NCBI RefSeq assembly: GCF_900343155.1
Contig: NZ_OUNG01000005.1
Span: 62,001 to 126,000, forward strand
DNA: 64,000 nucleotides
Direction of reading: 5' to 3'
Source of the DNA: Lactimicrobium massiliense
GTDB lineage: Bacteria > Bacillota_I > Bacilli_A > Erysipelotrichales > Erysipelotrichaceae
This document shows positions 34,962 to 43,306 of the stretch, in pieces. Within the stretch, counting starts at the first letter, position 1. Each line of letters starts with the position of its first letter. A program made the translations under genes and the position numbers. The notes below the pieces were generated by a model. It saw only the letters and a list, made by a program, of their open reading frames with translations. It did no database searches and was not told the DNA's origin.

Positions 34962-35334
34962 GGCTTTTGCATTAAAGGGAAATGTCATGGATATGGCCAT
35001 TGGTGTCATCATGGCATCTGCATTCGGCACTGTTGTATCATCTCTGACTGACAACATCATCAATCCGATCATCGGTCTGCTGTTCCAGCTGGATTTCAGC
35101 AATGTTGTCATTCACATGGGAAGTGTGGATCTCAAGATCGGTGCCTTCATTTCATCCGTCATCAATTTCCTGTTGATGGCACTGGTGCTGTTCATCATGG
35201 TCAAAGCCGTCAACAAAGCTGTCAACCTGCATCCCAAGAAGGAAGAAGAACCGGCAGCACCTGCCAAGAGCCCGGAACTGCTTGAATTGGAAAAGATTAC
35301 AGCTCTGCTGGAAAAGCAGAACGAAAACAAGTAA
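34936..35334 (+). CDS. mscL: large-conductance mechanosensitive channel
   Basis: 132 residues: the N-terminal amphipathic helix [30 protein letters not shown] leads into TM1, a periplasmic loop follows, then TM2 ([21 protein letters not shown]) and a cytoplasmic C-terminal helix bundle. It opens under membrane tension to release solutes on osmotic downshift. The start at 34936 has AGGAGG; the gene begins within the U32 gene. A terminator follows. Confidence 0.96.
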   Translation: [132 protein letters not shown]

Positions 35335-35362
35335 GCTTTTGGCTTTTCGCAATCTGAAAATG

Positions 35363-35393
35363 GACTGTTCTCCTGTGAGAGAGCAGTCTTTTT
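35363..35393 (+). terminator. intrinsic terminator after mscL
   Basis: GACTGTTCTC and GAGAGCAGTC (one G-U) followed by TTTTT. Its T-run abuts the smc -10 box. Confidence 0.85.
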
Positions 35394-35401
35394 GCTATAA
35401 T
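35394..35401 (+). promoter_or_regulatory. promoter of smc operon
   Basis: GCTATAAT (hexamer 35396-35401), 24 nt before the smc ATG; CTGTGA at 35373-35378, inside the terminator loop, is a possible -35 at 17 bp. Confidence 0.55.
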
Positions 35402-35425
35402 AGCAAAGCGTTTAAGGAGAAATAA

Positions 35426-38371
35426 ATGTTTCTGAAACAAATCCAAATGCAGGGATTCAAGTCCTTTGCCGACAGGACGGTCATCAACTTCTCTGACCCG
35501 ATTACCGGCATCGTGGGTCCCAACGGCTGCGGAAAGTCAAATATATCAGATGCGGTGCGCTGGGTGCTTGGTGAGCAGAGTGCCAAAAGCATGCGCGGCG
35601 ACAAGATGAATGATGTCATTTTCGCCGGCAGTGCCGACCGGCGTAAACTCAACATGGCAGAAGTCACCCTCATCTTTGACAATACCAGCCGGGTACTCAA
35701 CATGGATCAGGATGAAATTGAAGTCACCAGAAGACTTTACCGTGACTCCGGTGATGCTGCATACCTCATCAATAACCAGAATGTCCGCCTCAAGGATGTC
35801 GTTGACCTGTTCCTTGACACAGGTCTTGGCCGTGATTCTTTAAGCATCATTTCACAGGGCAACGTTGTCAGCTTTGCCCAGGCCAAGCCGACAGAGCGCC
35901 GCGGCGTGTTTGAAGAAGCCGCCGGTGTCTCCAAATACAAAAAAAGAAGAATGGAATCACTGTCCCGCCTGGAGCGCACCAAGGACAATCTCGACCGTTC
36001 CACTGACATCCTCAATGAGCTGGAAAAACAGGTCTCCCCATTAAAGCGGCAGGCACATAAAGCTGAAATCTACCGGCAGAAGAAAGCACGTCTGGAAGAG
36101 ATTGAAATCTCTGTGCTTGTCTCGGAGATTGATGAGATCAATGCCGGCATTGAATCTGCCCGCAAGACATTATTTGATATTGATGCAAAGACGACGATGC
36201 TGCAGACAAATATCCAGGTTGCAGAAAACCAGATCCAGCAGGACCGCTCAGCTGCTTCCAGGCTGGATCAGGAAGTCAACAGCATGCAGGAAGAGCTCAT
36301 GTCTTTGCTCAACAGCATTCAGGCTTTGGAAGCACGGCGTACAGAGCTGGATGAAAAGGCCAAGTACCTGATTGAAAGCGGCAATACCCAGCAGAAGATT
36401 GAACAGACGCGGCAGCTGCTTTCGGCGGCCAAAGCGGAATATGAAGACCGTAAGGCACGTGTGGATGCTTTGCACAATGAGATATCACTGTTGCGTGAAA
36501 AGCTGACTCTGGCAGCCACAAAGATTGCGGATACAAGCGGTGCCTATGAAGCAGCCCAGGGTATGCTACGGTCATTGGAAAACCGGCATAACGTCATTGA
36601 ACAATTGATGCGCAATCCTTTCAATAACCAGGCCGGCATCCGTTCCATCATGGATCACCAGCATGATCTGCGCGGCATTCTTGGTGTCATCGGGCAGGTG
36701 CTCAAAGCCAAAAGCGGCTATGAAGAAGCGATCTCCACAGCCCTTGGCGGTGCCTTGAACAACATCGTTACGGCTGATGATGCCTGTGCCAGAGAAGCCA
36801 TCCGCTTTCTGACCAGAAACCAGAGCGGCCGGGCAACCTTCCTGCCTATTACGGTATGCACACCGCGCTATGTCTCACGTGATGCACAGATCATCTGCAA
36901 CAACACCAAAGGCTACCTTGGCAATGCCAGTGCCTTTGTCGAATGTGATGCCCGCTTTGATCCGATCGTTGCCTCACTGCTCAATAACGTCCTTGTATGT
37001 GACACGATGGAATCCGGCAATAATCTGTCTGCGTTAACCAACCGCCAGTACAAGATCGTTACGCTGGATGGTGAAGTCATCCACCGCGGCGGATCCATGA
37101 CCGGCGGCAAGACACGCCACAATGCCAACATCATGACGATGCAGAAAGAGGCCAATCAGATTCAGCACTCACTCGATGCGCAGAGGGCCAGAGCCCAGCT
37201 GGCAAAGAAGGCGCTGGATGAAGCCAATACGCAAAGAGAACAGATCGGCCGCCAGCTGCGTGAAAAGCAGATTGCCCTGGCAGGTTTGGAACCGGTGCTG
37301 GATGCCAAGCAGGCAAAGTATGAAAAGCTGCGCAATGAAATGGCACTGCTTTCTCCCCGGCAGGATGAGACTTCTGAAACAAAGCCTGAGGATGATCTGA
37401 TTGCCAGATTGAATCAGGCTTACCAGCGGCGGGATACGCTGACCGGCATGATCAAGACCAAACGGGAAGAGCGCATGTCAATCGGGCAGAATGCAGACCG
37501 CAGAGAGAACCAGCTGCGCCAGATGCGCAAAGATTTATCGACGGCACAGGCAAGTGCCAGTGCGATAAAGGTTGATCAGGGCAAGCTGGAAACAAAACTG
37601 GAAGCCAATCTTTCAAGACTTGTGTCTGAGTATCAATTGACTTATGAATCGGCTTCCCAGCGCAAAGAGGAAGCGGAGATTGAGGATCTGGTGAAGGCAC
37701 GTGAGGAAGTTGCACAGCTGCGTTCTGAGATTCAGCGGCTTGGCAATGTCAATATGAATGCACCGGAAGAATATGCCGAGGTCAACCAGCGCTATGAAAC
37801 CATGAAGAAGCAGATTGAAGATCTGACAGCTTCCCGTGACAAGATTCTGGCTGCCATTGATGAGATGGATGAAGTCATGAAGAAACAGTTCCGGGAAACC
37901 TTTGATCAGATCAATCTGGCTTTCAATGATATCTTTGTCTCTCTCTATGGCGGCGGCAAGGCCAACCTGTATCTGCTGGATCCCGATGACATTCTCAATA
38001 CCGGCATTGATATCGATGCCCAGCCGCCGGGCAAGGCAGTCCAGAACAACATGCTGTTCTCCGGCGGTGAAAAGAGTCTGATTGCACTGTGCGTGCTGTT
38101 TGCCATCCTGAAGGTCAAACCGGTTCCGCTGGTCATCCTGGATGAGGTGGAAGCAGCCCTGGATCCGGGCAACGTGGAGCGTTTTGCCCAGTATCTGCAC
38201 CGCTATACAGACAAGACACAGTTCATTGTTGTCACGCACAGAGTCGGCACCATGGAAAACTGTGATGTGCTGTATGGCGTCACCATGCAGCATCAGGGTG
38301 TTTCCCAGATGCTGAAAGTCACACTCAAAGATGCGGTATCATTAGCCGATACAAGCAAGGAGGCTGTATGA
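35426..38371 (+). CDS. smc: chromosome segregation ATPase SMC (short form)
   Basis: 981 residues. N-terminal ATPase head with Walker A GPNGCGKSN, IISQGNVVSFAQAKPTERR and a coiled coil. The hinge (about 400-560) shows LRGILGVIGQVLKAKSGYEEAISTALGGALNNIV and DGEVIHRGGSMTGGK. The return coiled coil leads to the C-terminal head with signature LFSGGEKSLIALCVLFAIL and Walker B PLVILDEVEAALDP. Bacterial SMC is usually near 1180 residues; both coiled-coil arms are shorter here. With ScpAB it compacts and segregates chromosomes. AAGGAG site before ATG; ATGA overlap with ftsY. Confidence 0.96.
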   Translation: MFLKQIQMQGFKSFADRTVINFSDPITGIVGPNGCGKSNISDAVRWVLGEQSAKSMRGDKMNDVIFAGSADRRKLNMAEVTLIFDNTSRVLNMDQDEIEVTRRLYRDSGDAAYLINNQNVRLKDVVDLFLDTGLGRDSLSIISQGNVVSFAQAKPTERRGVFEEAAGVSKYKKRRMESLSRLERTKDNLDRSTDILNELEKQVSPLKRQAHKAEIYRQKKARLEEIEISVLVSEIDEINAGIESARKTLFDIDAKTTMLQTNIQVAENQIQQDRSAASRLDQEVNSMQEELMSLLNSIQALEARRTELDEKAKYLIESGNTQQKIEQTRQLLSAAKAEYEDRKARVDALHNEISLLREKLTLAATKIADTSGAYEAAQGMLRSLENRHNVIEQLMRNPFNNQAGIRSIMDHQHDLRGILGVIGQVLKAKSGYEEAISTALGGALNNIVTADDACAREAIRFLTRNQSGRATFLPITVCTPRYVSRDAQIICNNTKGYLGNASAFVECDARFDPIVASLLNNVLVCDTMESGNNLSALTNRQYKIVTLDGEVIHRGGSMTGGKTRHNANIMTMQKEANQIQHSLDAQRARAQLAKKALDEANTQREQIGRQLREKQIALAGLEPVLDAKQAKYEKLRNEMALLSPRQDETSETKPEDDLIARLNQAYQRRDTLTGMIKTKREERMSIGQNADRRENQLRQMRKDLSTAQASASAIKVDQGKLETKLEANLSRLVSEYQLTYESASQRKEEAEIEDLVKAREEVAQLRSEIQRLGNVNMNAPEEYAEVNQRYETMKKQIEDLTASRDKILAAIDEMDEVMKKQFRETFDQINLAFNDIFVSLYGGGKANLYLLDPDDILNTGIDIDAQPPGKAVQNNMLFSGGEKSLIALCVLFAILKVKPVPLVILDEVEAALDPGNVERFAQYLHRYTDKTQFIVVTHRVGTMENCDVLYGVTMQHQGVSQMLKVTLKDAVSLADTSKEAV

Positions 38372-39339
38372 GTTTTTTCTCAAAACTGAAAGAAAAATTT
38401 GCCGGCAAACAGGATAAAGCCGTCTATCTCAGCGGCTTTGAAAAGTCCAAGAACACATTCTCGGATGCCCTCAACCAGATGGGATCCAGCTTCCATGGCG
38501 TCGATGATGACTTCCTGGAACAGCTGACCATTGTCTTATTGGAAAGTGATGTCGGCATTGAACTGGCTGATCTGATCTGTGAGCGGCTGAAGAAGAAATG
38601 CGATGAATATCCCGGTATCACATTCCACTGGGCCATGAACTTCCTTCTGGAAATCATGAAAGAAATCTATGATGAAATCCCGGATGCACCGATTGTCTTT
38701 AATGACAATGGTCCTACGGTGATTCTTCTTGAAGGTGTCAATGGTTCTGGCAAGACAACAACGGCTGCCAAGCTGGCCAGCATGTATACTGACCAGGGCA
38801 AGAAGGTTGCTCTTGTAGCAGCGGATACGTTCCGGGCTGGTGCCATTGATCAGCTGGCGGAATGGGGTGAGCGGCTGAACTGCCCGGTCATCAAGGGCAG
38901 AGAGAATGGGGATCCCAGTGCTGCTATCGTCGATGGCTGCCGCTTTGCCAAGGAAAAGGGTGCTGACATTCTGCTTTGCGATACGGCTGGCAGACTGCAG
39001 AACAAGGCAAACCTGATGCAGGAACTTGCCAAAATGAACCGTGTGTCTTCCAGAGAGATCGAAGGGGCCCCGCATGATACATGGCTGGTTCTGGATGCGA
39101 CAACCGGCCAGAACGGTCTGACCCAGGCACAGGTGTTTGCCGAAAGCACCAAGCTGACCGGCATTATCCTGTCCAAGATGGATGGCACTGCCAAGGGCGG
39201 CATCATCCTGGCCATCAAGTACAAACTGCATCTGCCGGTGTACTTCATTGGTCTTGGTGAACATCCTGAAGACCTGCGTCCATTTGATCTGGACAGCTAT
39301 CTCTACAGTATTTCCGAAGGTCTCAAAGATGTCCAGTGA
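38368..39339 (+). CDS. ftsY: signal recognition particle receptor FtsY
   Basis: 323 residues. Short N-terminal A region, then the NG domain: helical N part (LTIVLLESDVGIELADLICERL) and GTPase with GVNGSGKTTTAAKLA, DTFRAGAIDQL, DTAGRLQNKANLM, DATTGQNGL and SKMDGTAKGG. It docks SRP-ribosome complexes at the membrane. It overlaps smc at the start and ylxM at the end by 11 nt; the smc-ftsY-ylxM order is conserved in Bacillota. Confidence 0.97.
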   Translation: MSFFSKLKEKFAGKQDKAVYLSGFEKSKNTFSDALNQMGSSFHGVDDDFLEQLTIVLLESDVGIELADLICERLKKKCDEYPGITFHWAMNFLLEIMKEIYDEIPDAPIVFNDNGPTVILLEGVNGSGKTTTAAKLASMYTDQGKKVALVAADTFRAGAIDQLAEWGERLNCPVIKGRENGDPSAAIVDGCRFAKEKGADILLCDTAGRLQNKANLMQELAKMNRVSSREIEGAPHDTWLVLDATTGQNGLTQAQVFAESTKLTGIILSKMDGTAKGGIILAIKYKLHLPVYFIGLGEHPEDLRPFDLDSYLYSISEGLKDVQ

Positions 39340-39664
39340 GCGTGAAACGTACAACCGTCTGTATGACTTCTATGGTGTCCTGCTGACCAACCGGCAGCAG
39401 AATATCTTCACACTGTATTACCAGGAAGATCTTTCACTGATGGAGATTGCTGAGAATGAAGGCATCTCGCGGGCAGCGGTGAGTGATACGCTGCGCCACT
39501 GCCGTGATGAGCTCAATGGCTATGAAGATCAACTGCATCTTCTTTCCTCTTTTGAGAAAAGAATGCAATACTATGAACAGATTCGTAAACTCTCGTCCAA
39601 AGAGGTAAGCAAGCTTCTGGACGCATGTATTAATACTGAAATCGAAGGAGGAAAAAATGAGTAA
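39329..39664 (+). CDS. ylxM: YlxM/UPF0122 SRP-associated helix-turn-helix protein
   Basis: 111 residues, with a sigma-factor-like helix-turn-helix: TNRQQNIFTLYYQEDLSLMEIAENEGISRAAVSDTLRH. In streptococci YlxM modulates SRP activity, and in Bacillota it is normally followed by ffh. Here ffh is absent and ackA follows with an 8-nt overlap. Start 39329 lies within the ftsY 3' end. Confidence 0.92.
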   Translation: MSSERETYNRLYDFYGVLLTNRQQNIFTLYYQEDLSLMEIAENEGISRAAVSDTLRHCRDELNGYEDQLHLLSSFEKRMQYYEQIRKLSSKEVSKLLDACINTEIEGGKNE

Positions 39665-40853
39665 GATTATTTCAGTCAATTCCGGCTCCTCATCTTTAAA
39701 GTTCCAACTGTATGAAATGCCGCAGGAAAAGGTACTGTGCTCTGGCCAGGCAGAACGCATCGGCCAGCAGCTTGGTACGTTTACCATCAAGTACAATGGT
39801 GAAAAGAAAGTCACCAACATGCCGATTCCGGACCACAAGACCGCTGTCCAGAAACTGCTGTCTTCTCTGACAGAATGCGGCATCATCAAATCTCTGGATG
39901 AGATTGACGCAGCCGGACACCGCATTGTCCAGGGCGGCCCGTATTTCGGCAAGTCTGTGATCGTCGATCAGGATGTTGTCGACAAGGTACAGGAACTGGC
40001 AGAGCTGGCTCCGCTGCACAACCCGGCCCATCTTGTCTGCTATGAAGCATTCAAGGAAGCACTGCCGAAGATCGGCCATGTCTTTGTCTTTGATACTGCG
40101 TTCCATCAGACCATGGGACCAGAATCTTATCTTTTCCCGGTGCCTTACAACTGGTACAAGGAATACAAGATCAGAAGATACGGTGCTCACGGCACATCTC
40201 ACAAATATGTCAACAGACGTGCTGCCGAACTGATGAACAAGGACTATCACAAGCTGAACATGATTACCTGTCATCTTGGCAATGGTGCTTCCATCACCGC
40301 CATCCGCAATGGCATGGTGATCAATACATCCATGGGTCTGACACCGCTGGGCGGCATCATGATGGGCACCAGATGCGGTGATATTGATCCTACGGTTGTC
40401 TTCTATATGATGAAGAAGCTGAATCTGACTCCGGATCAGATGGATGTTATCCTGAACAAGGAAAGCGGCATGCTTGGCGTTTCCGGCATTTCCTCTGATG
40501 CAAGAGATATCCAGAATGCTGTAAACAAAGGTGATGAAAGAGCAATTCTTACTGTCAATCTGTATGCCAACAGAGCCATCAATGTCATTGGAGGCTACTT
40601 CATGCAGTTAGGCCACTGCGATGCCATGGTATTTACTGCCGGACTTGGAGAAAATGACTGGCACACAAGAGAGAGAATCCTGAAGGGACTGGAAGAGGGT
40701 ATGCATCTGGATATCGACTACGACCTCAACATGCAGGCTGTAGGAAAGGAATGCTGCATCTCCAGACCGGATTCTGCTGTGCAGGTATGGGTCATCCCGA
40801 CAGATGAGGAGCTCATGATTGCCAGGGATACTGCAGCACTGCTGCACCTTTGA
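39657..40853 (+). CDS. ackA: acetate kinase
   Basis: 398 residues, ASKHA-fold kinase converting acetyl phosphate and ADP to acetate and ATP. Motifs: IISVNSGSSSLKFQLY at the N-terminus, GHRIVQGG, FDTAFHQTM, RRYGAHGTSHKYV, HLGNGASI, MGLTPLGGIMMGTRCGDIDP, and FTAGLGEN. A GGAGGAAAAA site precedes the ATG, which lies within ylxM. The place ffh usually has is taken by this gene, coupling an overflow-metabolism enzyme to the SRP/SMC operon. Confidence 0.97.
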   Translation: MSKIISVNSGSSSLKFQLYEMPQEKVLCSGQAERIGQQLGTFTIKYNGEKKVTNMPIPDHKTAVQKLLSSLTECGIIKSLDEIDAAGHRIVQGGPYFGKSVIVDQDVVDKVQELAELAPLHNPAHLVCYEAFKEALPKIGHVFVFDTAFHQTMGPESYLFPVPYNWYKEYKIRRYGAHGTSHKYVNRRAAELMNKDYHKLNMITCHLGNGASITAIRNGMVINTSMGLTPLGGIMMGTRCGDIDPTVVFYMMKKLNLTPDQMDVILNKESGMLGVSGISSDARDIQNAVNKGDERAILTVNLYANRAINVIGGYFMQLGHCDAMVFTAGLGENDWHTRERILKGLEEGMHLDIDYDLNMQAVGKECCISRPDSAVQVWVIPTDEELMIARDTAALLHL

Positions 40854-40854
40854 T

Positions 40855-41811
40855 ATGCACTTCGATTTTCAGAATCTGCGGTCTGTCATTGCGGACAGTC
40901 CCATCATCACCGTCTTCCGCCATGAGCACCCGGACTGTGATGCCATGGGATCACAGAGTGCCCTGGTGACCTGGCTCAAAGAAAACTTCCCGGACAAGAA
41001 AGTCTATGCCTTGGGCTATGAGACATGCGACCAGGCGCCATTCCCGGCCAGTGACCGTGTCAATGATGATACGATTGCAAAGTCCACGGCCATTGTCCTG
41101 GATACGGCCAATCAGGACCGTGTCGATGACAAGCGTTTCAAGGATGCCCGCTTCCTGATCAAGATTGACCACCATCCCAACCGGGAACCCTTTGGCAATC
41201 TGTGCCTGGTGTTTGATCAGGCAGCCGCAACCTGTGAGATCCTGACTGCCTTCTTTGAACAGAACAGTGATCTGTTGATCTCCGGAAAGACAGCCAGATA
41301 TCTGTATGAAGGCTTACTGACGGATACGCTTTGTTTCAGAACAAGCAATACGACTGCTCACACGCTGCATACAGCCAGCTTTCTGGCATCGTTCCAACTG
41401 GATATTCCAAGCCTCAACAGAATGCTGTTCGATACGGATCTGGAAGGGTTCCGGTTTGCAACGTATCTGCGTTCCAGAGTGCAGCTGATTGATGGGCATC
41501 TGGCCTATGTGATTCTGCGCCGCAAGGATTTGCAGGAGTGGCACCTTTCCGCATCAAGTGCAAGAAACCGGATTGATGAACTCGGCCATGTCAAGGAATT
41601 TGCCGTATGGGCACTGTTTACCCAGCATGATGACGGCCAGGAACTGTTTGACGGGTCATTGCGCTCCAAGACCGTGACGATCAATGACATAGCCGAGAAG
41701 TATCACGGCGGCGGTCATAAAAATGCTTCTGGCGTCAAGAATCTCAGCGAAGCAGATATCAATCAGATCCTGCAGGATCTGGATGCACGCATCCAGGAAG
41801 AGCATCACTGA
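40855..41811 (+). CDS. nrnA: DHH-family bifunctional oligoribonuclease/PAP phosphatase NrnA
   Basis: 318 residues. The DHH domain has RHEHPDCDAMGSQSAL, VLDTANQDRVD and KIDHHPN; the DHHA1 domain ends with YHGGGHKNASG. NrnA degrades nanoRNA (2-5 nt) and dephosphorylates pAp; in some lineages the family hydrolyses cyclic dinucleotides. The best start is the ATG 1 nt after the ackA stop; no clear ribosome-binding site, so translation is probably coupled to ackA. The frame is also open from 40819 within ackA. Followed by a terminator. Confidence 0.9.
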   Translation: MHFDFQNLRSVIADSPIITVFRHEHPDCDAMGSQSALVTWLKENFPDKKVYALGYETCDQAPFPASDRVNDDTIAKSTAIVLDTANQDRVDDKRFKDARFLIKIDHHPNREPFGNLCLVFDQAAATCEILTAFFEQNSDLLISGKTARYLYEGLLTDTLCFRTSNTTAHTLHTASFLASFQLDIPSLNRMLFDTDLEGFRFATYLRSRVQLIDGHLAYVILRRKDLQEWHLSASSARNRIDELGHVKEFAVWALFTQHDDGQELFDGSLRSKTVTINDIAEKYHGGGHKNASGVKNLSEADINQILQDLDARIQEEHH

Positions 41812-41831
41812 AAACAATTTCGGATGTAAGT

Positions 41832-41863
41832 AAGCGGACAGGCAGAATACCTGTCCGCTTTCA
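41832..41863 (+). terminator. intrinsic terminator closing the smc-nrnA operon
   Basis: AAGCGGACAGG/CCTGTCCGCTT perfect 11-bp stem with a 7-nt loop, followed by TTTC. Confidence 0.75.
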
Positions 41864-41996
41864 TGCGTTTCTTCTCTGAAACCTTGTAAAATCCTTTGAT
41901 TCTGCCATCATTCTTTCAATAAATCTTTCCAAAGATTCATCTTCCGTTTCCTGTTTACATGATTAATACTGATGATGAAAGGGGAGGTATAGAAAC

Positions 41997-42176
41997 ATGA
42001 TGACCGAACTTAATCGCAATCTTCCGAAGGATCATTTTGATGCAAACATGCTCGGTGCCTTCAGTACTTCGGATGAACCGCACCGCCTGATCAAGGACGA
42101 CAAGGTAGAATTCCGCTGGCTGCGGCGCAAAGAGACAAACGATGTGCTGCTGTCCATGGCACCATTCATGCATTAA
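41997..42176 (+). CDS. small ORF of 59 residues, unknown
   Basis: A reading frame shorter than usual cut-offs but with a strong ribosome-binding site (GGGGAGG, 9 nt before ATG ATG). It encodes MMTELNRNLPKDHF...EFRWLRRKETNDVLLSMAPFMH: polar, no membrane segment, no recognised domain. It has its own terminator 6 nt after the stop. GC content and codon use resemble the core genes. It could be a true small protein or the end of a lost gene. Confidence 0.55.
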   Translation: MMTELNRNLPKDHFDANMLGAFSTSDEPHRLIKDDKVEFRWLRRKETNDVLLSMAPFMH

Positions 42177-42181
42177 GAAAC

Positions 42182-42204
42182 AGGAGTAATCATACTCCTT
42201 TTCT
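42182..42204 (+). terminator. intrinsic terminator after the 59-residue ORF
   Basis: AGGAGTA-atca-TACTCCT with TTTTCTTT. A group II intron fragment begins 6-7 nt downstream. Confidence 0.7.
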
Positions 42205-42210
42205 TTATGC

Positions 42211-42635
42211 GTACACCCGACATGGGTGATAACGCGAGGGTGAAAGTGCCTTGCGCATGTATAGCGGCATGATTCAAAGCGCTAGCCAAAGGCAACGTGG
42301 ACATCGTGAGGTGTCAACGGAAGGATGCCGGATGAAGGAACATACTAACCGTGTGGCAAAATCCCGGGGCGACACACAGAAACCGGATATAAGGCTGTCA
42401 GCCTGGACGATCTTCCACAACAAAGAGAAGTCCAAGCTGCTGAATATGGCGAAGCAGTAAATCCGGAGGCTGGATGGGAGGAAAGTTATCACGCCTTCTT
42501 CGGGGAGGTCTCATCGACGAAAGCCGAGGTGAAGAACATCATGCAGGTAAGTAGCAGTAACAACGAACGATGAGAAGCCCATGCATTCATGAAGATTCAC
42601 CTACCATGAGTACAGAAGAGCCAAGATTTCTTAGG
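42211..42635 (+). mobile_element. 5' fragment of a group II intron (RNA domains, no reverse transcriptase)
   Basis: The sequence opens GTACACCCGACATGGGTG, a variant of the GTGYG-type intron 5' end, and continues with stretches I recognise from clostridial group II introns: GATAACGCGAGGGTGAAAGT, GGCAACGTGGACATCGTGAG, AACCGTGTGGCAAAATCCC, GGGGAGGTCTCATCGACGAA and CCGAGGTGAAGAACATC. About 425 nt corresponds to domain I and adjacent domains ahead of where the intron-encoded protein would begin. No maturase/reverse transcriptase and no domain V/3' end follow, so it is truncated. The open frame 42251-42460 inside it is structural RNA, not a protein. Confidence 0.75.
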
Positions 42636-42785
42636 CTTGAATTATTATTCAATCATATAAGCTTCACATAGATGGTAAAAAAATAATCATTCCATTTGAT
42701 AATTTGAATGATATCATCTGAATGTCAGAAAAATATGTAGCAGGAAATACATTCAAAGATTATCAGACAATTTAGGAGGCACATA
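42636..42785 (+). other. AT-rich junction with a short gene remnant
   Basis: AT-rich sequence unlike its surroundings. One frame (42641-42721) reads as a 26-codon stub ending LHIDGKKIIIPFDNLNDII, which looks like the C-terminus of a lost gene. The last bases carry the AGGAGG site of the following PPOX-like gene. Nothing else seen. Confidence 0.35.
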
Positions 42786-43295
42786 ATGACTAACGATCAG
42801 TATAACGCTGCTTCATCCTTCTGGATCAAGAAGGATGCTGAATCAAAACATATGGATGATCAGGAACTGTATCAACGAATTGATCATTTTCTGTCTGCGC
42901 ATAAGGTGCTTGCATTAGCTTGTGGTGATGCTTCCTTTATCCGTTGTACTCCACTGGAATATACATGGCATGATGGTGCTTTATGGATCTTTAGTGAAGG
43001 TGGATTAAAGTTTCGTGCTTTGCAGAATCATCTTCATGTTTCTGCAGCAGTGTTTGAAAGCAACATGTCGTTTGGTTCTCTGTTATCTTGTCAGATTCAA
43101 GGAAATGCAGAGATTGTGGATCTGTATAGCAGGGAGTATATTGCGGAAGCTTCTTTCCGTCATATTCCTGCTGAAATGCTGCAGAAGCTGCCTTCGCCTA
43201 TGTGGCTGATACGAATTGTTCCTGATGAGATGACCTTGCTTGATTCTTCACTGAAGAAAGAAGGATATGGGTCACGACAGACCTGGAAAAGATAA
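42786..43295 (+). CDS. pyridoxamine 5'-phosphate oxidase-like flavin-binding protein
   Basis: 169 residues with the FMN-binding split-barrel pattern: LALACGDASFIRCTPLEYTWHDGALWIFSEGGLKFRALQNH, then VSAAVFESNMSFGSLLSCQIQGNAEIVD. It resembles general-stress or nitroimidazole-type PPOX proteins; the electron donor and substrate are unknown. AGGAGG precedes the ATG. Codons are more AT-rich than in the core genes, and it sits in a patch with mobile-element remains, so recent acquisition is plausible. Confidence 0.75.
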   Translation: MTNDQYNAASSFWIKKDAESKHMDDQELYQRIDHFLSAHKVLALACGDASFIRCTPLEYTWHDGALWIFSEGGLKFRALQNHLHVSAAVFESNMSFGSLLSCQIQGNAEIVDLYSREYIAEASFRHIPAEMLQKLPSPMWLIRIVPDEMTLLDSSLKKEGYGSRQTWKR

Positions 43296-43306
43296 GAGAT
43301 ATTTGT

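Noticed and set aside
42251-42460. 69-residue + strand frame with a basic product
   Set aside because: Lies entirely in the group II intron RNA fragment; the bases match conserved intron RNA segments rather than coding sequence.
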